A DNA stretch of 64,000 nt from Zeus faber. Taxonomy: Eukaryota > Chordata > Actinopteri > Zeiformes > Zeidae. Below, in pieces: positions 36,564 through 48,659 of the stretch. The stretch lies in assembly GCA_960531495.1 (NCBI GenBank), contig OY482848.1, positions 20,633,397-20,697,396 of the forward strand, written 5' to 3'. Under the pieces are notes generated by a model. The model saw nothing but the letters and a program-made list of their open reading frames with translations. It was not told the origin of the DNA and did not search any database. Made by a program: the position numbers and the translations under genes. Positions within the stretch are counted from its first letter, which is position 1, and each line of letters begins with the position of its first letter.

Positions 36564-36770
36564 ATACATGTATATATTATAAAGTCATAACTTACAGTAT
36601 ATTTTAATGTTAACTATTATTACGACTACTGCAATAACAACAATACTACTATGATTAATGCTACTAATATTACTATAATGACTACTACTTCTATTAATAC
36701 TACCAGTAGAACTACCAATACTACTACAATTACTACTATTAGTACCACAACTTCTTCTACTACTAATGTT
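36513..36770. repeat. (TA)n microsatellite and degenerate trinucleotide (ACT/ATT) tract
   Basis: Pure TA alternation at 36513-36560. An imperfect trinucleotide tract rich in TACTAC and AATACTAC words runs from about 36605 to 36770. Confidence 0.85.
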
Positions 36771-39700
36771 TTCAGGCTGTATCAGTCATGGTTATCCAAG
36801 GTTCTCTGCAGAGATAATGAAACATCTTTAATGTTCCTATCACTCCTCATACTTCTTGTTGTATTATAATTATTATTGGTTGACTCCAGGTGTATTTTAA
36901 GGGGCCCAGGGCCTCAGTCACACTTTGTGGCTATAACGCTCTAACACTGTGCTTACTTTCACCCTCCTCCCCTCGCTCGCTCTGACCTTGAGATGCTGTG
37001 TGAGCCAGGACCGCTCGGCCCTGAATCATTTAACACGTTTTGTGGATCAATGATCCCAAGTTTTGCGGGGGAGAAACCCAAGCCTTGGGGATTGATGTTT
37101 CCCGGGGTTACACTCTGGATAAAATATATCTGCATTCGCTGGTGCTCTGCTGTTCAATCACGGTGTTTTGGCTGCGATGTTTAAGATAGATGGCTTCCAA
37201 AGGGAGGTATTGGCACGCTCGATAAAAAGAGGCTCACTGACTGAGGCTCAAGTGGCCACAGCCATGCCTTCTCCAAATCTTATGGCTTTTCATGTTACAA
37301 AAAGGCATGATTTCCTCCCTCCTGACCCAATTAGCAATAATCCCTTCATAGAAGGAAGATGTTTTCAAACTTACCCTCACTGCTTAGTTATTCCTTTAAA
37401 AGTTGCCTTCAGTTAGAACTTAACTGGCGTTATTCATTTTCAACACGACACCTACTTTTTTGTGTGTTTTAATACGTTTAATACACTCGTACTTGTAAGT
37501 CCAAAGAAAAACAGGTAGTGATCATCTGTCTGCACTTCCATTGATTCCCTCTGACAAGCCATGGCAGCCAGATGCTTCATAGATACGAATGGAGCTGCCG
37601 CGCTGCCTCACCGGCAACTATTAGTCTCCACTGGAACGTCTCCAAACCCTTTAAACCCTATATACACTCTCACAATATGACAAGTAATCAACGGTTCCCC
37701 TCCAAAAAGACATAAACAAAAACTCATAAACTTTTGCAATAATACTGTATATTCATGGTCTTACCTGCTTTATGACTCTTTTTGATTCAAGACGCTTGAT
37801 AGGACAAGGTTACACCATTCGTCTTGAGTGACATTAGCACTGGCACGAGACAGAGCATTAGAAGAATGTTTTAATCAATCACAGGGAAAGATTGAAGGGA
37901 CGGCGTCATGGTTATGCTCATCCCAGGGATAAATCACCAGCCGGCAGAACGGAGGGGGTATTCTGGTCTTCATTTTGGCCCTGTCATCTTAACGGTCATT
38001 ACTCCGCTCCACTCCGCTCTCCGTCAGCTGTGGGCAATGGAAAATAGCGATGATTTACCTTCTGTAATTGTGGAGGTATCGCCCCGCGTTGCTTTTCGAC
38101 TAACCACTTCTTTCTCTTATTTATATGACGGATCCTCGTCTGCCTTGATTTGTGAGTGAGGCTCCAAAGCCAATTTGCCACGGGAGCGTTGCCACTGCAT
38201 TGTTAGACCCATCGCATCGGTCGTTAAAAAGTGCTTCAAATCCTTTCTATGTCGATACGCTGAGTATAGGCCTATCTTGCGGATGAGAAGCCTTTGTCGT
38301 ACCTTTAATCTCAACTGTAATTTATTTATTTGCTTTGTAAAAGTGGAGCTGTCTGTTAATTTACGCGAAATGATTTACTGTCTGTGTTTGCAGACAATTG
38401 CATGCTCTCCCCTCACAATATTGCCGAGTTGGTATTTGTGCTTCTTTTCCAGGCTGTGTTCCCAGTTAATAACTTTAAACTTTGGGACCCTGTTGTTCTC
38501 ACATTAGCTCGGGAGTCCTTCGCCACCCGAAGCCGTCACCCATTCGTCCCCGCTGACTTTTCAGGTGAAGCATCACCTCCACGTGCCGCTTTATGCCATC
38601 CTGCGATTTGGACACCCGTAGCCTCGCTGTGAAAAAGTGCTCAAATTAGTTTGAGAAAAAGGCTCCTTAATGGAGTTTTGTGGCTCTGATAGGCGCCAGT
38701 GATATAAGACTTAAAGACTGTTGCTGGGGGTTTTTTCTCCCCAGCCCAGTGGAAAAATGTGTGTGAGTGTCTGTGAGAGAGCGATAGAAATGGAAGGGAA
38801 CGAAAAACAAAAAAATGAAAAAGCCCGAGGAGTGAACAGGTGTAGCGGCCGACAAAAAACAGGATGTGGACTCACTTCTCATTAAACTCCGGCAGATGTG
38901 TTTAGGATGTAAGTGACATCTGCTCTGCCGGATTATACCAACCAAACCACTGAAATCTGAAATTCAAATTATGCCTGTGATTTTCCCATTATATCAAAGT
39001 GTCAGACGGATAAAGAGGCTGACTTTTAAGTGTAAACAGAATGCATTAGACGGTAATAATCTTGGGAAGCAGCATGTTTGTGAAATATATTCACTTTACT
39101 TCCCATCCGTCTCCGTAATAAGGTCATTTTCCATATTTTCCTTCCTTATCTTAAACTTCTACAGCTTCCTGCGCTGTAACAAGGTCTTATGCTAAAACCG
39201 CTATAGGCCAAACAGAGCTGGATGACTCAACATCTACACAGCCTAATACGCTGCACAATTCTGTTTGTTTACTTTGCTGTTGTTTATTTATCTATTTTTG
39301 GGGTTATATAATTCAAGCATATCAGCATTTACTACATTTAAATTATAAGCTGCCCAATAAATGATGGATGTACGTTTTTCCTGAAGTGTTTGAGAAAGCA
39401 AGCATCGGCTGAGCAACGCGCCGCCAAGAAGTCTGTAATGAAACGACAAAGGTAATATGAAATGAAAGACGACTTACATGGAACATTTACACATATGAGG
39501 TCTGGAATTACTCCCACATTATGAAACAGATGCATTCATGCGTGTGGTAACTCCTTTTATACTACTCAACTTTCCTGCAGTTTAACAACAATTTTCTTTC
39601 CCCCTGAAAATTGTGTTGAACTTGCACAGCAGCTGACCAAAGAAGAGAGAAATACAATCTTTGAGGCTAACACTCTGAATCTTTACAAAGGGGTTTTAAG

Positions 39701-40811
39701 GACGCAGGCTGTGTTATAAGCTATTACAGTCATAGGAATGGTTCAACCCTTTCTGAAGTTCATCCATGTTTTATACTTGCCTCCTGGCGCGATACGTAGG
39801 AAGGAGGATTCATTCCTGCAGCAGTCCAGCTTGTTGTCGCCCATTACTTGCATCATGAGTTCAATGCAGGTAATGGGGGGGAAATCTGCGTTAAGTTCAA
39901 AAACCAAAACTCAACCCACATTTCAGGAAATGCTAACATGATGCCACAACAGTCTGAGCTTGCAACTACGATTTAGAGTAATAGAGAGTGCACTGAATGC
40001 GGGTTGTGGATTTGTCCCCCATTACTTGCATTGAAGTGTTGGATGGGAGTATGGAGCCGAGCGTCCAGTTTGGATAAAAAAAGACTGGAACGTAGCTACG
40101 CATGATGGGGTGAATATAAAACAGGGATACACTTAAAAATAAATCGGAATCATCGCTTTAAGGCAGGTCTACTAATCTTTCAAAATGAGATAAATCGAGC
40201 CTCGACATGGCTTATTATTCTGTTGTTGTCAAGCTGCTTTGCATAGATCTGCTCCCTAATTGGGCATCTGGCAGGAAGCTCACTCTCTGAAACCTAATTA
40301 TGAAGCCTGGAATGCGTGGTGATGGGCTGGCGTAAGAAAATAGTAATTAAATCACGTGCCGCTATTGCATGTCCAGGGATTTTTAAGTAACTCATGAGCA
40401 GCACATTCATGTCCGGTTTGGACACTTGTGCTTCTTTTTTTTTATTTTAGCCCCTAGAATTTTGATGCGGCTGATCTCTTAGCATTAAGGCGACCTTGCT
40501 TGAAAACAAACAGCTCCATACGTTTCCATTTCCACTCCGCTCATACATTTAGAACATTGAGGGTAAATAAATCAGCGTCCTCAGCTATTCCCTTTACTTT
40601 AATTGTACCACAGTCAGAGTTCCAGAGCTATATCGCCAACAAACATTTCTTTTTTTTTTCTTCTCTTCCGTTAGAGAAAGTATTTCCCCCCCCGTTGCAC
40701 TTAAAGTTTATCTTCATACGACTCAACTCGCCTTCGGGTTCCAACCTAACTCCCTACATTGCAAAAAAAACCACAGCAAATGAGTTTTGCTGCTGGGAGC
40801 TTGGTCGCACC

Positions 40812-40812
<1 letters not shown>
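36771..40812. other. Mostly unique intergenic stretch, low repeat content
   Basis: I see no transposon ends, no splice-flanked conserved peptide and only minor low-complexity runs. Homeodomain-type ATTA/TAAT words are frequent around 39000-39120 and 40200-40400. This could hold conserved non-coding elements, but conservation cannot be judged from one genome. Confidence 0.4.

Positions 40813-40874
<62 letters not shown>
40813..40874. repeat. (GT)n microsatellite
   Basis: About 31 GT units followed by a GC-interrupted tail. Confidence 0.95.
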
Positions 40875-40878
<4 letters not shown>

Positions 40879-42076
40879 TGTGTCCTTAGGCATGTGTTTC
40901 CTTTGTGTGAATATTAAAATGACTTTAAGTAAGGTGGGTACACTGGAATATATAGTTATATACTGTACTACTGTACATACTGCAGTTGTTGTATATTTGC
41001 CTATTTAAAATGTTTATTTTACTTACATTTTATATATTTTTATTGTTTATTTTTACCTTTTCTAACTGCTAAGCTCTTTTTTATGCTAATTATCTTTACA
41101 GAAAGGCACCGATCCTCACCACAACAAATTCCTATAAATAAATCTGATTTTTCTTTAGGCTGATCATTCAATTCCCCGTTGTGATTTGTCCGCACTGTAA
41201 CTACACCAAACGGCCTCTACTGCTACATCTATACCACCCCCCCGGCCCTCCCCCCCGCCCCCTGCCCTTTTTTATTTTCTTGCCGTTTGCCCTACGGGTG
41301 GATGCACAGGTGGCGTTATCTCCCGCGAGACGATGAAAATGTTTTTTTTCTTCCCTTCCATTCCAGCAATTTATTTTTGTTCCCTCATGGTTGACAAAGA
41401 TTTAGCTGCGGCAGCCAAACAGTGCAGCAAACCGTGAGACTTTCCCCGTTCATTAAAATTTCAACAAGCGGGGAACACATGCAGACACAAGCGAGAGAGA
41501 TAGTTTGAATCAGTGCATTTGGGCTTATTTGTGTGTGTGTGTGTGTGTGTGTGTGTGGTGTAAGCGCGTGTTAGTCCTCATATCAAGTAATTGTTCAGTG
41601 GATTAACTGAAATCCAGGCAGTGTGTTTGCTACACACTAACAATGGAATATTGAACGTGTGCTTTATTGTGCCGTGGAATAAAAAAATAAAAAAAGGGGG
41701 GCTTTACAAACTGGAGACTCCCTCTGCATGAATGCTTTCTTAAAAGGACATGAAAGACAAATGGAAAATAGCGTCAGATTCCAAGAAGGGGAATAAGTCG
41801 TCTGACGAGAGAAAGGGAAACTGCTCATGCAACAATTTGAGAATTTTATAATTTGGTTAATTTTCTTCTCAAACAAAGAAGCTGATTTCCTGGCATATTC
41901 TCAGTTTCAGGGAGTCAGGGAGAGCAATTTCAACTGTCAAAAACAGGAAAGAATTACACCAAAGATCACCTGCTCCATTGGTATTAGGTGTAAGGTAGTA
42001 GGTGTGGTAAAAACTAATCATAATAAAAAAAATATATATATATAAACTGTACATGTTTTTAGATAATAACTATATA
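40875..42076. other. Intergenic, no gene seen
   Basis: Contains a (GT)13 tract at 41531-41556 and C-rich runs near 41236-41260. No coding signal recognised. Confidence 0.5.
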
Positions 42077-42755
42077 CAGTGGCACCTTGATTTACGAGTG
42101 CACTAACATACAAGTTTTATGAGTTACGAGCCGTCGTTCCGTCAATTTTTTTGTATTGATTAGCGAGCAAAACTTTGAGTTAGGAGGAGCAAGCTTCACG
42201 TGCCAGCATCCTGTGTCTCACTCCTTCACTTCACGTGGTTACCTGAGCGTGGAAGCATCTCCTTTGTGTTTTGTGCTCGCGTTTTGCGTTTTTTGCGCAG
42301 TTATTTTGCCAATTTTGATTTTTCTAACCATGGGTCCGAAGAAAGTAAGTGCTGAGAAGAAGAAGCGGATGATGTCCATTGAATTAAACCATGAAATCAT
42401 AGAAAAACATGAGCGAGGTGTGCGTGTGATGGAATTGGCGAGGCAGTACGAGCGTAGTACTTCTACGATATGTACCATACTGAAGCAGAAGGAGACGATA
42501 AAGGGTATTACGCCAGCCAAGGGCGTTAAAATAATGTCTAAGCTGCGGAACGCTGTCCATGAAAAGATGGAGAATCTGCTGTTGGTGTGGTTGATGGAGA
42601 AGCAGGAGATAGCGTGATAGCGTTTTATTATGTTTTTATAGAATATTCGTTATTTATAAATACATTTTTCTTATTTATAAACACAGAACAAAAAGCAGAT
42701 TGAATTACGAGCTCTGTCACAGAACAAATTAAACTTGTAAGTCAAAATACCACTG
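42077..42755 (+). mobile_element. pogo/Tigger-type DNA transposon, internally deleted (679 bp)
   Basis: The left terminus is CAGTGGCACCTTGATTTACG. The right terminus, reverse complemented, is CAGTGGTATTTTGACTTACA. TA flanks at 42075-42076 and 42756-42757. The element encodes only the N-terminal DNA-binding part of the transposase. Confidence 0.85.
42330..42617 (+). pseudogene. Truncated Tigger/CENP-B-like transposase (DNA-binding domain only)
   Basis: A 95-residue frame starting MGPKKVSAEKKKRMMSIELN. It continues as a CENP-B N-terminal-type helix-turn-helix: EIIEKHERGVRVMELARQYE then STSTICTILKQKE. It ends at TGA soon after EKMENLLLVWLMEKQEIA, where the second HTH (tigger/CENP-B type) would begin. 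The DDE catalytic domain is missing. The frame is still open, so it could encode a DNA-binding peptide, but expression is unknown. Confidence 0.8.
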
Positions 42756-42894
42756 TATAATAATATTTCTGTAATAATGATACAAAATTAATTTATTCAT
42801 ATAATAAAACATGTATAGTCACATATACTGAATATATACTACATAGTATATGTTGTATTTATACATATACAACACACATGTATGCATATGAAGA

Positions 42895-42895
<1 letters not shown>

Positions 42896-42938
<43 letters not shown>
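42896..42938. repeat. (CA)n microsatellite
   Basis: About 21 CA units. Confidence 0.95.
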
Positions 42939-42942
<4 letters not shown>

Positions 42943-43768
42943 CGTTAATTGTCAACTCCCCCGTTGGATGAGAGAGTTTCCCAGGTGTAAAATAAAATTA
43001 ACTCACCTCACAAATATGTCGTAGTTAGTGAAGCTTCCCCGTGCGAGCGCTGCGCTGCATATTGATGCTGTTCATTTCCTGCCGGAGTCGCTTCCTTCCA
43101 GCTGCCATGTTTGGCCAGGAGACGACGACGCCCTGTCACCATAAGCAGCCTTTGAAGTCGACGGTTTCGATTTGAAAATACTAAAGACAGGGGAATCAAG
43201 CTAAAACCAAAAACTGCCGTTGATGCCTCTGAAAGACAGTGACGTTTCGTGATGAACCTGAAGAGGAAAATGAAACCATTTTCAATCCTTGTTTTTGGTT
43301 CCGATGCACCTTAATGCAGAGCTATTCCAGAAGTTCAACTGGGGCTTTGGGGACAGAATTTGGTTGCAGATTGGAAAACTATGACTTTGACACGCAGGAA
43401 ACCCGTCTTGGAATGAATTCAGTTGAATAAGAAGATTGTCCTTTTGAAAGTTGGAAGAAATAAAGGGATAGAAAACTCCTGAACAAACTTTTGTAATGAC
43501 ATGAAGCACATGCACATTATCTCACAGATTCATTTGAAATGTTTTTTTTTTTTTAAACTAGTATGCCTAGCTGAAGAGCCTCTGCAAAGTAAAAAAAAGT
43601 CACACAAAAAGATAATGAAACAAGGTTTTAAATCCAGGGGGAGAAGTGGTTGGTCATTATTGAAAAATAATTTAAGAATAAAGGCCGGCTGGCACATATA
43701 GGCGAACTCGGAGCGCCACTTTGTCTGAAGTGCCACTTTGCATGGAGTGCCACTTTGACAGGGGCCTG
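42939..43768. other. Intergenic, no gene recognised
   Basis: Several short ORFs lack recognisable domains. Near 43711-43755 a GTGCCACTTTG-like word occurs three times within about 45 bp. Confidence 0.45.
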
Positions 43769-43823
43769 TCAAAAATTATGAAAAAAGCCTCTTTTTTTTC
43801 CCCCTTTTTTTCATAATTTTTGA
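43769..43823. repeat. Short hairpin-forming inverted repeat
   Basis: Perfect 18-bp arms at 43769-43786 (TCAAAAATTATGAAAAAA) and 43806-43823 with a 19-nt loop. It lies just upstream of the hAT pseudogene and may be part of its 5' non-coding region. Confidence 0.8.
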
Positions 43824-44109
43824 AGGGGCGCCAATGGAGGCGGAATTTTAGAGCCGCTTCTTTCAATTTGCTTTGTCGGTTCCGCCGCCCCTTTCCCTGC
43901 AAGAGCAGCGCCTGTGCATTGCTCTAGTTAATTAAACAAACACACACACACACACACACATGCGTTACGTCACACATACGTGAGGTCTTCATTTCAACCA
44001 GCCAATCCCAACTGGCTTATCAATAAACTGACAGTTGATATGTCAAATGTAATTGTGATTTCCTTTAATAATGATGGGTGGGCCGACAAGCTAGAAATCT
44101 GTTCAGTTC

Positions 44110-46250
44110 AGCTTAGTACGGAGAAAACTGTCGAAGAGAGAACCGTCCGGAAGTGAATTTAAAAAGAGAAGACTTCAGAAAGAGCAAGAAGTGTAGAAAC
44201 TAAAAGATCTGCTACTCAAGTTTGTGCAGAAATTTGGAGCAGGCTCAGCTGCGGCACAACCCCCACCCTAAGCATCGGAGACGAGGAGTCGCGAGGGCGC
44301 GTTTAAGCGCGGGTGACAGAGCCTCCGTCCGCCGCCGAGCCGGACGACAGCTTAGCTTCAACAAGCAGTGATGTGTCGCTACTTGCTGCCCAGGAGGAGC
44401 TACGCGGATTGCATGGTGAAAAACGGAAGCTCGGCCCGGGTAGATGCCCACCGCTATTGACCCAAGCATCACGGGGACATTTTGGTACAGACGCCACCAC
44501 AACGAGTCAAAAAATGTGATTTTCCACGAGACAGCGCTCACAGGATATATTCGACTGCTCATTTCAGTCGGACTTCGGCTAATGATGACAAACTTGGGGG
44601 ACCAGGGCTCGTTCATTCAAAGGACCAGGAAGCCGTGTTGTGTTTTTTGCTGCAACATTCTTTTGTACGTTTTTTTGTGAAGGGAAATCCGGCCTCGCAA
44701 GAGATGGCGTCAAAGATTGGAAGAACATATCCGGCATATTAAGCACCCACAAAAAGGCAAGTCATGCGGAAAGAGTCGGACATCAGGTTGGCCTGTCAAA
44801 GAACCGTGGATGAACAACACGATACACAATACAGGCTGACACTATTCATTGGCAGCAAGTGCCGCAACGTCTGATTAGCGTTGTAAGACTCGCGGCAAAC
44901 ACCGACTTGTGGAGATGATTCCCCCGTTTTGATGGCGTAATGGCAGCGCATGTAGAATAACTCAAGAGAATAACCTCTCGTGAAATGCATGTCCATTATT
45001 TAGGAAAAAATATACAAAACAAAATAATGGCAATGGTTGCATTTGATATACGGTGGCAAATTCTCTCGTTGCTTAATCTGGCAAAAATATTTTTCTGTCA
45101 TTTTAGACTGTACACCTGATTTGAGCAAAACTGAATAGATGACAATGATCTTGGAATTTATTGAATTGACAGATACCACTGGGGCTGGTACGACAGACGT
45201 GCTTACAAGGAAACTAGAGGAGCAGTGTCTTGATATTGGGAACATGAGAAGGCTTTGAGAATGGCGCCAACATGAGGGGGAACATGATGCTGTGCAGAAA
45301 AGAGTTTGCAACATTAATCAAGGGCGTTCTTTTTTCCATGCCGCGCTCACTCTCTCAATCTTGTTGTTAATGATAGGGTGTCACGTTGTTTCCAGGCGGT
45401 AGGCGTCTTTGGCACAATCCAAGAGGTTTTTATTATTTTTTTCTTCTTGCACTTCATGCTGGGAAGTGCTTTAAGAACACACAAAACAAGTAGGACTCAC
45501 GACTACATTTACACTGCAGGCAAGAGTGGCCCAATCCATTTTTTTGCCCATATGTCGCTCAGATAATTTTTCATTTTTTCATGACAGTGTGAACAGCACC
45601 AATCACATGGAAACTGATCTTTTCAATTCGGGTTGGGTCCACTTTTATATGTGGTCCAGAATCGGATACAGGTCAGAATTCTTTGCAATGCGACCTCAGT
45701 CTGAACAGTCAAATCGGAATTCATGCAACTTTTAAGTCACTCGAAAGCAGGGGAGCAGGGGTTCCCAACCTTTTTATTATTACGGACTGGACCGCAGCGC
45801 ACGAAATGTTCACGGACATTTTCCACCAAGGGAGACGATGAACCTGTCCTGGATCCACAATAAAAGTTGAGAAAGAGTCGATTTCTTTCACCAGGTGTCT
45901 GACTGTGCCACCAAGTCAGCATCAATACGTGACCAGGAGGATACTACAGCAGCTCTCCAAGAATGCACAGAACTTGTGCAGGCCCCGACACAAGGAGATT
46001 CAAGAGACATCGATGGCCATGAGTTATTTTAAGAGCTCTGTGCTTTGAGCCGGCGTCCGGACACTGGAGCCAAACTGGTGGATTCACTCCAGTACATTTG
46101 CGAGAATTATATTCTCCCTAACGCTTTTGCAGCGTTGAGAGTGCTCCTCACCCTTCCAGTGACTTCTTGAAATGAAATGAATGAAAAGCTACCTACAGTG
46201 TACAATGACACAAGAAAGACAAAATGAACTTCACATTGGACACATCACAT
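44110..46250 (+). pseudogene. hAT transposase pseudogene, ZMYM1-like with TTF-type finger region
   Basis: Readable pieces in order on the plus strand. First a TTF-type finger neighbourhood (KKCDFPRDSAHRIYSTAHFS, then GLVHSKDQEAVLCFLLQHSF, 44480-44680). Then an RNase H-like segment (ILEFIELTDTTGAGTTDVLT, then IGNMRRL and a frame change, 45145-45260). Then a C-terminal part (DIDGHELF, SRRPDTGA, LQYICENYILPNAFAALRVL, then LTLPVT, 46005-46165). These match in order the ZMYM1-like hAT proteins common in fish. Stops, frame shifts and an inserted stretch (about 45370-45880) show it is dead. Confidence 0.75.
45756..45880. mobile_element. Terminus of a second hAT-type element inserted in the ZMYM1-like pseudogene
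   Basis: Starts CAGGGGTTCCCAACCTTTTT, a classic hAT/Charlie-type terminal sequence. The other end is not clearly located, so extent is approximate. Confidence 0.4.
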
Positions 46251-46252
46251 GG

Positions 46253-46256
<4 letters not shown>

Positions 46257-46295
<39 letters not shown>
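46257..46295. repeat. (CA)n microsatellite
   Basis: About 19 CA units just after the hAT pseudogene. Confidence 0.95.
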
Positions 46296-46296
<1 letters not shown>

Positions 46297-47122
46297 CTTC
46301 ACGGCAACAAGGAAAGTTGAGCAAGTTTCAACTTTATGCAAATGAGCAGCGCTGGGGAACTCAATGGGACGGAAGATAGGCTCTCACTGGCACTGTTCGT
46401 TGGAAAATGGACACTCGGACCACTGCATTGTTCCTATTATTTTAAATGAAAAATATTCACTAAAACTATCGATAAGGAACACGTCATTTTATGTTTCTTC
46501 AACAAGGGCAATTCTTTGTTTTAAGGGACGGATGGCCAGATTAATAACGTCATTTTTTTCAAGGGGTTATTCATTTTGCCAAGTAAACAAACTACACCAT
46601 TTTAATAATAACTAAGTAGTCTATCTATATAATGTATATTAAATATAAGGAGAAAAGGAGAGAGGTTTGAAATGTTTGGTGTGCCGGTCGCAAAAGCCAG
46701 TCGATTTTGAGCGGACACGCCCACAAGTGGCAGGTGCTTGGCTTCACAGCTGTCGCCAGCTGTGTGACCCTAGCATTAGGACATTTTGTCGATACATGTT
46801 GTCATCTGATGTTTCTTTGTTTATGTTCTTCCATGTTGCTTGTTTCTCTATTTTATTTGTCTCATCCGTGGTGATTCCCCCCCTCTTGGAGTAGTGATTA
46901 GTTGTTTAAAGACCAAAACATGGTGAGATAGTTCTCGAAAGAGTGGGATTGGTGGCGGTTCTGTGTAACAAAAAGCTGCGCTCTGGTCATCCCACAGGTC
47001 ATTCCCAGGACAGAGTTATTGCAGCATTTCTTGATGATTAAAGAATTAGTATTTTTTGTGCAAAAAGAGTGTGACATACTACTTGCAGAACTGTCACGTT
47101 GTAATTTAGTAACACGAATGGT
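46296..47122. other. Intergenic, nothing recognised
   Basis: AT-rich, no coding or repeat family signal that I can support. Confidence 0.45.
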
Positions 47123-47234
47123 CTGTGTGTGCGCGTGTGTGTGTGTGTGTGTGTGGTTCGCGTATGTGACTCAATAACTACAAAGGGTGGTAAAATGATG
47201 TCTTACCTAGCAACAAAATGGCTGGGGCCGGGAC

Positions 47235-47325
<91 letters not shown>

Positions 47326-47336
47326 AATAATAATAA
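47123..47336. repeat. Compound microsatellites: (GT)n, (ATT)n, (AAC)n, (AAT)n
   Basis: GT run at 47123-47154; ATT repeats at 47237-47280; directly adjoining AAC repeats 47281-47323 and AAT to 47336. The trinucleotide block is at the 3' end of a minus-strand LINE, so it probably grew from the LINE tail. Confidence 0.92.
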
Positions 47337-48171
47337 AATTATAGCCTTAATTTGCATAGCACCTTTTATACACGGCATGCTGAGTTAGACTCAAACTAAC
47401 TCAAAGTGCTTTACATCAAAAGAAGGCTGTGACAATGATACAAACCATACAAGGTAACACAAATTTGAATAATAAAACAATTAAAATATTGAAATAGATT
47501 AAAAACAGGATAACAATAAGCTCTCCTCAGTGAATTATTTCCTTATTTCAATGATGTCTTGGATTTTACTTTCATGTAACTTGACTTACCTGCATTGCCT
47601 TTCTTCCTAATAGCTGTTTCTTTCTCATCTACTTTCTAGAATTGCTCAAATCTCATCCTAGATTTTTTTCCGACATCCTTTCGCTTACCTCTATCTTACT
47701 TTTAATCTTTTTTTTTTTTAACTCTTTTTCTTTTTCAGACAACTAAGGAGACCAATTGAAGGACTGTTTGAAGGATGAGCTAAAAAAAAAAAAGGTTTTT
47801 AACATTCACTTTAAAGCACCTGCAGAGTCTGTCTTTTTAATATTCTTTGGCGGCTTGTTCCATAATTTGGGAGCATCTTTAAAAAAAGGCTGCGTCTCCC
47901 ATCTTCCTCATGCCGCAATCCGCACATGTCGATGAGCTGCATACCAAAATGCTTTGCAAATACGAAAAACACAACCGCATTAACGGAAAACACTAATGCA
48001 AAAGCCACATTACAGAAGTGAGCCACAATGCAATACAATGCAATATAAAAGTATGCAATTAATAAATAGAAAAAAACAACTTTTATATCAATCCACGTTT
48101 CTTATTTAAGCCATTTAAGTGCGATATTCCAAAGAAAACAGCTTCTACTGGCTCTGTGATAGTGTCACCCA

Positions 48172-48294
48172 AATCTTTTGGGTGAAAAGTGGCAGTGAAT
48201 CTCTGCGAATGAATGAATCAGTGATTCGTTTGCGGTGATTGGATTGCGGATCGTTTCAGGAATTAATCAGTTCAGTTTGTTCACCCAAAAGATT
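48172..48294. mobile_element. Very short inverted-repeat element inside the LINE
   Basis: Perfect 15-bp arms AATCTTTTGGGTGAA (48172-48186) and its inverse (48280-48294) enclose 93 bp rich in GATTCG/GAATCA words. It resembles a hAT-like miniature element; target duplication not resolved. Confidence 0.5.
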
Positions 48295-48404
48295 CAAATG
48301 TTCAGGACACATTCAGACAGACCAACCCAGTTCTCCAGACCATCTATGAGAATATTGTGATCAATGGCGTCAAATGCTGCGCTTATGTCCAAAAGAACAA
48401 GAAT

Positions 48405-48659
48405 TTAAACCGTGTTGACATCAGCGCTTGGTCGTAAATCATTGATTGTCTTGGTGGGAGCAGTTTCTGTGCTGTGACTGGCTCTGAAACCTGACTGAAG
48501 CTTCTCCAAAATGTGGTTTTCATTTACAAAGTTATACATTTGATTACAGACTATTTTCTCAAATACCTTACAGTTCTTCAAAACATGAAAGTTTGATATG
48601 GGCCTGTAGTTACCGAGGACCCCACAGTCCAAGTGTGGTTTCTTTAACAGTGGTTTCAC
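48405..48659 (-). pseudogene. L2-type LINE reverse transcriptase fragment
   Basis: MKPLLKKPHLDCGVLGNYRP, then ISNFHVLKNCKVFEKIV and LEKLQSGFRASHSTETA match the N-terminal RT block (NYRPIS, FEK, QSGFR.HSTETA) of L2/CR1-clade LINEs. Only about 80 residues remain readable. Confidence 0.85.

Noticed and set aside
42996..43199. 63-residue minus-strand ORF with basic residues
   Set aside because: No domain, no repeat relation, no splice support.
47129..47378. ORFs with poly-Leu, poly-Thr and poly-Ile
   Set aside because: Translations of ATT/AAC trinucleotide microsatellites.
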